This document shows, piece after piece, positions 1-11,102 of a DNA stretch of 64,000 nucleotides. Under the pieces are notes generated by a model. That model did no database searches. It worked only from the letters and a program-made list of their open reading frames with translations, and was not told where the DNA came from. Within the stretch, counting starts at the first letter, position 1. Each line of letters begins with the position of its first letter. Both the position numbers and the translations under genes were made by a program. The stretch is from Eledone cirrhosa (taxonomy: Eukaryota; Mollusca; Cephalopoda; Octopoda; Eledonidae). The stretch is taken from NCBI GenBank assembly GCA_964016885.1, contig OZ024744.1:74120993-74184992 (forward strand), given 5' to 3'.

Positions 1-200
1 AGCTAAGAAGGAAAAAATAAAGACATATACGTATACATATATATACACATACACATATATACAAATATAGATATAAGCATGCATAAATATATACATACAC
101 TCACATCTACATATATACACACACACATACATGTACACATGTATATATAGATATAATATATTTATCTATCTCTCTATCTCTCTGTGTGTCTTTCTCTCTG

Positions 201-235
<35 letters not shown>

Positions 236-269
236 AGAGAGAAAGACACACAGAGAGATAAAAGCTAAG
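1..269. repeat. AT-rich microsatellite sequence
   Basis: Alternating TA, CACA and CTAT/TCTC simple repeats with a pure (TA)n block near 201-233. Open frames here are only tyrosine/isoleucine translations of TA repeats. No gene is seen. Confidence 0.85.
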
Positions 270-842
270 AAATGTTCGGTAAATCCATACGTACATATAT
301 ATGTGTGCATGTATGTATATATATATACATACTACTGTACACCTGTACATATATATATATATGTACGTATACATACTTATATTTAGGTATCAGCCGTACT
401 AAGAGTGAGAAATGAAGTTTCGATTCATTCTTTTCCATTTATCGTTTTCGGTACGCCCGGCCGATAAACTCACTCGATATACAAATTAGGCTGCTCAGCC
501 GTTAATATGCATAAGGAAATTATATACTTTTAAATGTTCAATCATCTGACAGAAAGGTATACGATGCTGACGATAACTAACAAGCTTGAAACTAGTACAT
601 CGTTCCTGTGTCAGTGTCGAACAAAAGGGCGACGATGGTTGCCGAGCACTGTACGGCGTAATACGGACTGTTTGTTTACAACAAGATGGTTGAACCTCTG
701 AAAGTATATACTTTCCTATGGCATATTAACGGCTGAGCAGCCTAATTTGCATATCGAGTGAGTTCAGTCGGCTGGGCGCACCGAAAACGATAAATGGATT
801 AGAATGAAACGAAATTTCATTTCTCACTCTTAGTTCGGCACT
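270..842. mobile_element. Fold-back (MITE-like) element, copy 1
   Basis: A non-coding element with long inverted arms. Positions 391-520 reappear as reverse complement at about 712-842, including the block CTGCTCAGCCGTTAATATGC (left) against its complement GCATATTAACGGCTGAGCAG (right). The central 190 bp contains AAGCTTGAAACTAGTACATC and a GAACAAAAG block shared with a second copy at 20.6-21.2 kb. No transposase is encoded, so it would be non-autonomous. I could not fix its exact ends because both sides run into TA microsatellite. It could instead be one half of a larger palindromic repeat. Confidence 0.65.
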
Positions 843-956
843 TACTTAAATGTAAAACTTCATTATATGTATCTATCATCAAATCCATTCTTCGTAATTG
901 CATGAAACTCGGTAGCAGATCATATCCATTAGTAAGCTAGCTACGAGGATCATAAT
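843..956. other. Intergenic sequence
   Basis: No gene or recognised repeat. The last 14 bases (943-956, ACGAGGATCATAAT) are the left copy of the SINE target-site duplication. Confidence 0.6.
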
Positions 957-1102
957 TGTTTCTACTTTAGGCACAAGGCCAGCAATTACCCAGTGCATTA
1001 CTGGTACTTTATTTTATCGACCCCGTAAGGATGAAAGGCAAAGTCAACCTCGGCGGGATTTGAACTCAGATCGTAAAGGGACGTAACTATGCTGGAAAGC
1101 AT
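957..1102 (-). mobile_element. tRNA-derived SINE, 5'-truncated, with 14-bp TSD
   Basis: Read on the minus strand the element contains a B-box-like GTTCAAATCC, the segment GATAAAATAAAGTACC and an end in GTAGAAACAATT. This is the layout of the tRNA-derived SINEs known from octopus. The head with the A-box half is missing, so the copy is 5'-truncated. It is flanked by a perfect duplication ACGAGGATCATAAT at 943-956 and 1103-1116, showing retroposition here. It has no coding capacity and would need a LINE RT in trans. Confidence 0.85.
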
Positions 1103-1288
1103 ACGAGGATCATAATGAAAGCTAAGTAGTTCTTTTTTATTTATTTCACAATAATTAGTATTGGATCAAAGAAGGTGACACATATTTAACGTCTCTATAA
1201 GCATCCATGATGGAGCTGAAGCAATCCGATTTCGTATAATTTTTCAGTATTAATACTCTCAGAAAGTGCACTACTTCGCATTATTCTA

Positions 1289-1451
1289 TGACAGTATCAG
1301 TAGAAGGTCGAACGCCATGCTTTCCAGCATAGTTACGTCCCTTTGCGGTCTGAGTTCAATTCCCGTCGAGGTTAACTTTGCCTTTCATCCTTACGGGGTC
1401 GATAAAATAAAGTACTGTGTAATTGCTGGCCTTGTGACAAAAGTAGAAACA
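1289..1451 (+). mobile_element. tRNA-derived SINE with 9-bp TSD
   Basis: Plus-strand copy of the same SINE: head GACAGTATCAGTAGAAGG, B-box-like GAGTTCAATTCCC, and tail GTAGAAACA. Its target-site duplication ATTATTCTA lies at 1280-1288 and 1452-1460. The tail is shortened relative to the copy at 18.4 kb, lacking part of the CAGTAATGCACTGGG segment. It lies in opposite orientation to the copy 190 bp upstream. Confidence 0.85.
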
Positions 1452-1460
1452 ATTATTCTA

Positions 1461-3125
<1,665 letters not shown>

Positions 3126-3810
3126 TGCCCGGGCAGGGACCCTGCAAAAATGATCTGTCCGAGGTGCGTGCAAGACGAAGAAACCGTCGCGCACGCATTC
3201 ATACACTGTCCGGGCATTACTGACCTGTGGGGCTATGTAGAATGACTACTGTTACGGGTGTGATCAATCCGGTTGACCACCGAGTCCATTGTCATGATCA
3301 AACCGCCACCCTCCTTCAAAAACGAATGAGAGGCGGTTTTCCTTTGTGTGATAGCTATGGTGAAAGAGGTTGTATGGTGGACAAGGTTGAAAGGGCTGAG
3401 GTCAGACACCTTTCTCTCCGGCTAACAACTGATTCTTTTTTTCAAATACCACTTTGGAAGAAGAATCAAGATGGAGACAGCAGTGCTGTACCCCAGCAAG
3501 TTTTATGAAAGGTGGGTGAAAGTGGCGAGAATGGCCCAAGTGAATGGCCCTTCTCTCTATATCAGCCTGTAGGTTGAGGAAAAGGAGAAGGAGCGGAAAG
3601 GAGTACAAACTCTTCGTACTCCTGGAGATGAGGGTTGCACATTTTTTCAGGGGTATGTGTTACCCATATGAACTGTCTCCCCCTATTGGGGAAAATCGAC
3701 TAATTTTTTAATTGCATTTGTGATAATATTTTACACATTTTTATTGTATGTAAACTTCCCCCTTTGTATTTGTCCCCTTCTTTTGTGCCCTTGTGGCTAA
3801 TAAAAAAACA
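3126..3810 (+). mobile_element. Tx1/L1-type LINE, 5'-truncated 3' end (copy A)
   Basis: This is the 3' tail of the same LINE as the long copy that follows. It starts within the cysteine-rich C-terminal part of ORF2 (CPRCV, then DEETVAHAFIHCPG in the broken frame), carries a stop soon after the zinc-like motif, and reaches the ORF2 stop TAG at 3570-3572. A roughly 240-bp 3' UTR follows, with CCCCCTATTGGGG near 3680 and a terminal CCCTTGTGGCTAATAAA. It sits between two (TCTA/TATC)n tracts, consistent with 5'-truncated target-primed insertion into that microsatellite. It is non-functional. Confidence 0.85.
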
Positions 3811-3850
<40 letters not shown>

Positions 3851-3874
3851 CATCTATCTATCTATCTATCTATC
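3811..3874. repeat. (TATC)n microsatellite
   Basis: Sixty-odd bases of TATC with one CATC variant. It separates the 3' end of LINE copy A from the presumed 5' end of copy B. Confidence 0.95.
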
Positions 3875-4083
3875 AGACGTGTGTAACTTCGCGGATAAGT
3901 TTCCGTTAATTTATGTAAGAAAAAAACGTGAGTTTTTAGTTAAATTTCATATTATTGTGTAACCTGACCCCCGTCTGGACCTTCAGGTGGTGGGTCAACT
4001 CATTTTCGCCAACTAAATATCCATTTAGAAAATTTTTTCTCCATCGAATTTTGGAAAATATATTTTAAAATTTTGATTACGTT

Positions 4084-5292
4084 ATGAACGCTGCGTCCAA
4101 CGATAATGTTGGTGGAGAGGCGGTAAGACTACAAAGCTCGCAGTCAACAACCTCTTCTTCACTAGATACTATAGAGATGGAAAGACTAAATGAAAATGTA
4201 AAAACGAATTCATATCCAAATAACACAAATGACATCAAACAGTTCAATGACAACAAAAATAACAGCAACACCAATAATGATGATAAAAGCAACAATGATA
4301 ACAACAACAAAGAAAAAAATAAAGACAACACCAATAACACCAGCATCAAAGACAACAACAACACCAAGGAAAATACGAATAATATCAACATCGGTGACAA
4401 CAAGAATAACAACAACAATAACAACAATAATGACAACACCACCAACTCGGATTCCACAAAGAAACCAAAAATCTCCTTTGCAGAGAAAGTTCAAAAAAAG
4501 GAGGAACTGATATATCTCGACATAACAAATGCTGAACAACTTTTAAAGGACGCTAGGAGATATGTCACTTTCGAAAAAAATGGTGCTTTCAGCATCAATT
4601 CTCCGGTAGAAATTCGCAAGAAAACTGCTCTCAAAACGATAGTTTTGAGGGCAGTTTCCAATTCTACCCGAAAACCAGTCCAGTTGTCACAGAAAGAAAT
4701 TGAACTGGTTTTCAAAAATTCAATGAATGATATTGCATTCATTCAAAGAAGAAAACTTTTTGGGAGTATTTCGGTACTCATGAAGGATCAATTGACGGCC
4801 CAAAATTACTCTGTATCGCCAATTGTATCCAACCTGTACACCTTTTCCCCTACATATATGGGAAAAAGGACACAAAAGATCAGAATCACGAGTGTCACAC
4901 CAAAGGTGAACATATGGTGGATACTGTGCGGCTTCATCAATTTTGATGAAGACAGAAAACTGTCAGTAGGAAAGTCCCCCAGAGATGTATTCAATGGGAC
5001 TAGCATTGAAGCTCTGGTGCAAATGAGCCCAGAGCGAATAGCTATGATCCCACAACGTGTACTCCTGGACGGACTCACCTACATAAACTTTTCGGTTGAG
5101 GGTAGACGGCCTTCATGTTACCATTGCTTTAGCAGGGGTCACCTGAGGGCTTCCTGTCCTAAATTAATGAATCAAAAAAAGGCTCTTCTGCCGACACCCA
5201 TCAAAACAACACAACCACCAACACCACCACAACAACAACAACACAAAAATAACCACAACAAACACAGTCCCACCCAACCCCACTCCACCTAA
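4084..5292 (+). CDS. LINE ORF1 protein, N-terminal and zinc-knuckle part (copy B)
   Basis: A 402-codon frame encoding the RNA-binding ORF1 product of the LINE. Such proteins coat element RNA and form the retrotransposition particle. Residues 1-135 are low complexity, rich in Asn, Asp, Lys and Thr. Residues about 155-340 form a conserved globular region (RRYVTFEKNGAF near its start, VEGRRPSCYHCF at its end) in the place of the usual RRM-like domain. One CCHC knuckle, C-x2-C-x4-H-x4-C, lies near residues 345-358. A Pro/Thr/Gln-rich tail follows. The start is the first ATG after the leader. The stop at 5290 comes from a frame slip: the reading continues in another frame. A 16-bp inverted repeat lies inside at 4622-4657. 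Confidence 0.75.
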   Translation: MNAASNDNVGGEAVRLQSSQSTTSSSLDTIEMERLNENVKTNSYPNNTNDIKQFNDNKNNSNTNNDDKSNNDNNNKEKNKDNTNNTSIKDNNNTKENTNNINIGDNKNNNNNNNNNDNTTNSDSTKKPKISFAEKVQKKEELIYLDITNAEQLLKDARRYVTFEKNGAFSINSPVEIRKKTALKTIVLRAVSNSTRKPVQLSQKEIELVFKNSMNDIAFIQRRKLFGSISVLMKDQLTAQNYSVSPIVSNLYTFSPTYMGKRTQKIRITSVTPKVNIWWILCGFINFDEDRKLSVGKSPRDVFNGTSIEALVQMSPERIAMIPQRVLLDGLTYINFSVEGRRPSCYHCFSRGHLRASCPKLMNQKKALLPTPIKTTQPPTPPQQQQHKNNHNKHSPTQPHST

Positions 5293-5988
5293 AACCACTG
5301 CAAAATCACATATAGACACAACAGCTCCCCAAGGTATACCCCTCCCCAATCACACAGACGATACAACAGATGAGGCTATCTTGCCATCACCCAGTGAAGA
5401 CGAGGGAGAACCCCATCGCTCGAAAAGAAAGAAAAGACATCACAAAAGAAGAAAAACCAGCCAACACTACCACAAACATACAACCACCAACACAAACAAC
5501 AAAAACATCACAAAAAAAATCCCCACCTCCTGAAAACAAAATACCTACAACAAAACGAAAGCACACACAAGAACTACAGACACAACACAACACAAGAAAA
5601 TTACACTTACACTTACATAAACACTGAAAACAAAACACTAATGGAGACCATCACGAACGACCCTTCGGTGAAAACCGAAGGGAAAACTTTCGCCCACTCT
5701 ATTAAACATAGCAAAAAACTGAACCTAAAACTGATTAGGGTCCCTATACAAACTTATAGGTCCCTAAAAGAAACATTTGAGAAGGATATGGGGAATTCCT
5801 GCGTGAAACCACTCAACCGCGTCCTTCACAAATACCTCCCCACCACAGACACCTCCATCCCACCAGACCCCACCCCACCAAACATCTGCGTCCCCACCCC
5901 ACCGGAAACCACCACCCATCCAGACAACCCCTCCAACACCCCCGTGGAAATTGTGCGGCCTGGTCCCCAGGAGGCGAAGGGTGAGTGA
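5293..5988 (+). pseudogene. LINE ORF1 C-terminal region, frameshifted (copy B)
   Basis: This is the continuation of ORF1 in shifted frames. Just after the stop another frame reads an acidic-then-basic stretch (SPSEDEGEPH then RSKRKKR) comparable to the DCDDEEWE/KKKETKKE stretch of copy C. After a further low-complexity part, 5641-5988 encodes a conserved C-terminal segment with VPIQTYRSLKETFEKDMG, matching ITQKTYMTLKQKFPKDIG in copy C. ORF1 ends with TGA at 5986-5988, embedded in GGTGAGTGA. A pyrimidine-rich 33-nt spacer then leads to the ORF2 ATG. At least two frameshifts separate this from the intact 5' part. Confidence 0.7.
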
Positions 5989-6021
5989 TCTCTTTTCCTC
6001 TTTTAACTTTTCAGCACCAAC

Positions 6022-9000
6022 ATGGCCAATATAAGAGTTGGATGTGTGAACGTACGCCGCCTGGGGATGTCCTGGAAACAGGGCAAATTCTTAAACGACC
6101 TCAGGTCGCACAGTATGGATGTGGTAGCCATTTGCGAGTCCAGGATCCACGGCGAGCGACAGCTGGCCCCCATCTTCGATGACTTTGAGATCTACGCATC
6201 TCTCTGTCAAGCGGGGGGTGGGGGTGGAGTTGCCGTTTTGCTGCGGAAACACCTGGGCCTCGTAACACAGACGGTACATCTGGACGCGGAGGGTCGACTG
6301 GTGGTCCTAGACGTTGACGGTAGTGAAGGTGGAGCCTTCAGGCTGGTGGCCGCATATGCCCCATCCGGGACACCACGGCCAGACTTCTTCAAACGTTTAG
6401 AGACTTTTCTGGGAACGTCCCGCTCCGTGCTTTTAGTGGGGGACTGGAATGGAATCCTAGATGCACGTTGGGACTATGTGGGAGCATGTCCCGATAAAGG
6501 GGGGGGGGGTCTAACAGCCTCAAACAGTTAATCGACCGATTTGACCTGGCCGATAGATATCGACTAGATTTTCCGACTGCGCCACTGTGGACGTGGAGTA
6601 ATCGTAGCGGAACATCTAGATCGTACCTAGATAGGGTTCTAGTTAGAAATAAGGATAGGGACATGTTAAGCTGTCCACAAATGTTCATTGTTGCCTATTC
6701 AGATCACAAACTAGTGACCTGCATGGCCAACCTTGATAGAACCCATAGACAAGGACCCGGCTACTGGAAGCTGAACTTGTCGTTACCGACAAGCAAAGCC
6801 TACAGTAGACGGATTAGCACTTTAGTTAAACAGCACTTGACAGGGTCCATTGTCAACAACAGATGGTGGTACTCTCTCAAGAGGGCAGTTAGATTAGACT
6901 CGATAGTTTTTAGTAAAGAATTAGCGTTAGATAGAAATAGAACCGAGAAGGAACTGGTAGATAAAGTAGAAGAGGCAATTAGAAGTGGCCACGTAGCCAG
7001 CGTGCTAGCAACGAGAACGGCCTTGGACCAGTTCTTCGACGCAAAGCACGAGGGCTGCGTTGTCAGAATCAAAATACGTTTCTCTGGGAAACGAGGGAGC
7101 CAAAACTGTTAGCTGGGCCCGAGTGACGGAGGCAAAAAGTGGCAACAAGTCCACGATTCGGTCTTTGAAGGACCAAAACGGACGCGTGATACGTGAGCCT
7201 AAGCAGATGTGTGCGGCTTTTCAGCGGCACTTTGATCAGCCGTTCGGGGGAGCGGCGCGCCGGGAGAGGCTATGGATTTCGGTCCATACCTCGACGGCCT
7301 ACCGCGACTCTCGGACGGCGAGGCAAAGTTCTGCGAAAAGCCGATTTCAGCCACTGAGTTAGGGGACGCGCTGAGCCAATGCGGCAAACGTAAATCTCCA
7401 GGTATCGACGGTCTACCCTACGAATTTTACGTAGCAATGCCGGACTTATTCTCCGGTCTCCTGGAAGCGGTCTACTGCAACTGGCAACAGAACGGGAGAA
7501 TTCCCAGTTCTGTAACCAGGGACGTGGTCACACTAATCAGGAAGGACCAGAATAAGGGGGATGACATAGGCAACTTCCGGCCCATAACTCTGCTATAGAC
7601 AGAGTTACAGATTTTGGCCAAGGTGTTGGCAAAGAGGCTGGCGCTTGTCGTCGAGAACCTGGTGGGAGAAGCGCAGACATGCGCAATCCCGACCAGGTCC
7701 ATACACGACAACCTCCACCTCATGCGATACATCATAGAGAGGGTAGGGTGTAAACCCGGCTTCGGTGGGGCCCTGATCAACTTGGATCAGTCTAAGGCTT
7801 TCGATAGGGTTGACCATCGTTACCTGGATGCGGTGCTCGAGGCGGCAGGCTTCGGACCCGTGTTCAGGGGCTGGATTGCTGCAATGCACAACAGCAACAT
7901 CTGCTCAAGGGTCAAGGTGAACGGCTACCTCTCGGAGCCGTTCCATATTACGCGATCCATTCGACAGGGATGCCCTCCCTCCTCCCTTCTGTACGTACTG
8001 ACTCTCGAGCCACTACTGCGGAAGCTGGAGCTATTGCAGGACATCCCTCTGGAACCGGGACTGTGCAAAGCGGCGTCGGCCTACGCCGACGACGTTACAG
8101 TAATGGTGTCGAGCGCCTCGCAAATCGAGGAAGTCGGCACCTTACTGAAGGAATACGAAAGTGTCACAGGAGCGAAGCTGAACCGGGACAGGTCCATCGG
8201 TTTGCAACTCGGATCGTGGAGAGGCAAACCGATGCCTGACTCTCGAGAGGCAAACCGTACTGACTCTCGAGTCACTACTGCAGAGGTTGGAGCTATTGCA
8301 GGGATTCCCTTTGGAACCAGGACTGCGAAAAGCGGCGTCGGCCTACGCCGACGACGTGACAGTATTGGTGTCGAGCACCTCGCAAATCAGGGAGGTCGGC
8401 ACCATACTAAAGGAATACGAAAGTTTTACAGGAGCGAAGCTGAACCGTGATAAATCCGTCGGTTTGCAACGCGGAACGTGGAGAGGCAAACCGATGCCTT
8501 CCGATGGCGTCGTCGGACACTGGACTGAAGTACTGGTAAAGCTGCTCGGTGTCTGGTTTGGTCCGGACCTCCAGGTGGAGAAGAACTGGAACGAGGTGAC
8601 GGCCAAGTTGTTTGCGCTCACCCAGAAGTGGGCCGAGTGCAAACTATCCTTGAAAGGTCGAGCGGAGGTGACGAAAACTTTTATAGCGTCCGTCATCTAC
8701 TACCGCTTGACCGTCGTGCCTGTCCAGCCAAAACGCTCACCAAAATGGAGCACGCGCTCTTCCAATTCCTTTGGAAGAAGCGGGCTCCATTGGTGTGAAG
8801 ATCCATCTGTTGCCAACACCCTTCAAACGGAGGGCTGGGGATGCCGTGCCTGACGATGCGCAAACACGCGGTACCTCCACGTATTCTTCACCGGACAACC
8901 AGTGTGGGCCCCGTGAGGCGAGCACTCCCAGGACTCGTCTCACTGACCGAGCTGCAGTCCTGGGTCAAACAAAGACTGAGGAAAATGGGCGACTGGCACA

Positions 9001-9705
9001 TTGAATGTGCTCAAGCGCTCACAGCCCTTTGGCAGGCGTACCCTGCGATCAGTGGAGACTCCACTTCGTCATTCTATAGAGGGTTGGTCCGCAGCTAGTG
9101 CGACGATGCGCTCGGAGAAACTCTAGGCGTAGAGGAAGACGAACTGGCCAGTCTGTTCGGTAGAACCTTCCACTCGGGACCGATGGACAACTTCCAAAAG
9201 TCCCTGGCCTGGGAGTGCTACCGAGGAGCTCTACCAGTTCAAGACAAGCTCTACAGACACGGCAGACCGGGCAGGGACACTTCGAAAACGATCTGTCCGA
9301 GATGCGTGCGCGACGAGGAAACCGTCACGCACGAATTTGTACACTGCCCGGGCGTTACCGTCCTGTGGGGCTATGTAGAACCACTATTGTCGCGAGTGGG
9401 ACCAATCCAGTTGAACAACGAGTCCATTGTCATGATCAAACCGCCACCCTCCTTCAAAAACGACGGTGAGGGGGATTTCCTGTGTTATGGCTATGGTGAA
9501 AGAGGTTATATGGTACAAGGTTAAAAGGGCTGAAGTCAGACACCTTTCTCTCCGGCGAACAACTGATTCATTTTTCAAATATCATTTTGGAAGAAGAATC
9601 AGGTTGGAGAGAGAGATGCTGTACCCCAGCAAATTGTAGAAATGGCGGGTGAATGTGGCAAAGATGGCCCAAGTGGTTGGGCCTTTTCTCTATATAAGCC
9701 TGTAG
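6022..9705 (+). pseudogene. LINE ORF2: APE endonuclease and reverse transcriptase, broken (copy B)
   Basis: ORF2 starts at ATG 6022. Residues 1-160 are an APE-like endonuclease that would nick target DNA: VNVRRLG, the Glu-containing ICESRI, YAPSGTPRPDFF and GDWNGILDARWD are visible. A run of G near 6500-6508 shifts the frame, and the endonuclease end (SDHKLV) and GPGYWKLN follow in the new frame. RT motifs appear in several frames: KSPGIDGLPYEFY, NFRPITLL, LDQSKAFDRVDH near 7780, RQGCPPSSLLYVLTLEPLL near 7970, and AYADDVTV twice (about 8080 and 8340) because of a 262-bp internal duplication. The Cys-rich tail CPRC...THEFVHC is near 9290. The ORF ends TAG 9703-9705. Many breaks show it is dead. 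Confidence 0.85.
8001..8505 (+). repeat. 262-bp tandem duplication inside ORF2 (copy B)
   Basis: The segment beginning ACTCTCGAG at 8001 recurs from 8263, a 262-bp offset. It encodes the RT catalytic AYADDVTV stretch, which therefore occurs twice. The two copies differ at roughly a tenth of positions, and the junction (8236-8262) contains scrambled short pieces with repeated CTCGAG. The offset is not a multiple of three, so the duplication also breaks the frame. Confidence 0.8.
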
Positions 9706-9780
9706 GTTGAGGAAAAAGAGAAAGAGAGGAGGGGAGTACTCACTCTTGGTGCTCCTGGATATGAGGGATGTATATTGTTA

Positions 9781-10195
<415 letters not shown>

Positions 10196-10362
10196 TAAAA
10201 TAACAGGTTAAAGTTTAAGCAAAGAATCGCTGCTTTCACCCTTAACGGGATCTTCTGAAACTAACAAAGTCAATCTGTAAACGCAGAGCTGGATATTTCA
10301 AAAAACATTGCAACCGGAGTGCAGCGATTCTTTGCTTAAACTTTAATCTGTTATTTTATTAA
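10196..10362. mobile_element. Small fold-back element with about 40-bp inverted ends
   Basis: The left arm (10196-10233, containing GTTTAAGCAAAGAATCGCTG) is the near-perfect reverse complement of the right arm (10320-10362, CAGCGATTCTTTGCTTAAAC). A unique loop of about 87 bp separates them. It has no coding capacity. It resembles a MITE or a solo inverted terminal piece of a larger element and is bordered by TA microsatellite. Confidence 0.7.
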
Positions 10363-10448
10363 ATATTTGCTCTACGGTTCTTATATATTTGATATATATT
10401 TTCCTTATCGAGCCCTCTTTGGATTTTAGTCTTTAATTTTATTATTAT

Positions 10449-10504
<56 letters not shown>

Positions 10505-10653
10505 ATTAAAATACTAGAGTGTGTTGGAGTTAAACACCCTCTTCATATTATAGAAATGACAGTATAAGATATAGCTCAATGTAATTAAACAGAGCCGAAG
10601 AATTATAAAAAATAAACCAAAGAAGCCTTCAATGCATCAAAAGTTTTTATTAG

Positions 10654-10694
<41 letters not shown>

Positions 10695-10843
10695 ATATAT
10701 ATATGTTGTTATACTTTGGGAGGGTCATGTTGCCAATAAGAAACACACGCACCGATGCTTTCACTTCAATTTATTATATATTTATAAATTTATAAATTTA
10801 TAAATTTCTGGTTGGTCGGTTGGTTGGTTCCACAACCAGATAG
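10363..10843. other. AT-rich spacer with three TA tracts
   Basis: No gene. (AT)n tracts lie at about 10453-10502 and 10657-10690. A short block near 10709-10735 (GTTATACTTTGGGAGGGTCAT) resembles one at 9776-9800. Repeated TTTATAAA units occur near 10780-10805. Confidence 0.6.
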
Positions 10844-11102
10844 TTGTTTATATATAGTCATAGTTCTTTCGTCACACACTCTGTGACCTCTTCGGTGACT
10901 GGGGATTCCTATCTTTGTTTCTGTGCCTCTCCTTTGTTCTGTCCTGCGCCATTTTGTTTCTGTGTGTGTGTGTTGTGTGCTCAATCTGCGCATGCACCAC
11001 ATCCGGGTGTCTGTGTGTGTTTATGTTCATTTATTTATTTGTTTATTTACATGTTACTGGTTGTTTGTTTGTTCTATGTGTGTGTGTGTTTTCATTTTGT
11101 CC

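Larger units (their letters stand above)
3875..9780 (+). mobile_element. Tx1/L1-type LINE, long decayed copy (copy B)
   Basis: A non-LTR retrotransposon with a 5' leader of about 210 bp, ORF1 (from 4084) with an RRM-like/CCHC protein, ORF2 (from 6022) with an APE-type endonuclease and RT, and part of the 3' UTR. Tx1-clade features are GPGYWKLN after the endonuclease and the RT motifs CAIPTRSIHDNL and LDQSKAFDRVDH. Several frameshifts and stops make it inactive. The 3' end has lost the CCCCCTATTGGGG block present in copy A and fades out near 9780. The clade call rests on remembered motif patterns, without a tree. Confidence 0.85.

Noticed and set aside
957..1102. A functional tRNA gene in the SINE head
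   Set aside because: B-box-like sequence is present, but no cloverleaf can be completed and the copies have SINE bodies, tails and target duplications.
4077..4539. Long minus-strand Leu/Val-rich frames opposite ORF1
   Set aside because: They are antisense to the Asn/Thr-rich low-complexity start of ORF1.
5985..6021. A true 34-nt intron between LINE ORF1 and ORF2
   Set aside because: GTGAGT and TTTTCAG are present in copy B, but 34 nt is too short for normal splicing, and copies C and D lack the acceptor AG. Reported only as a conserved junction.
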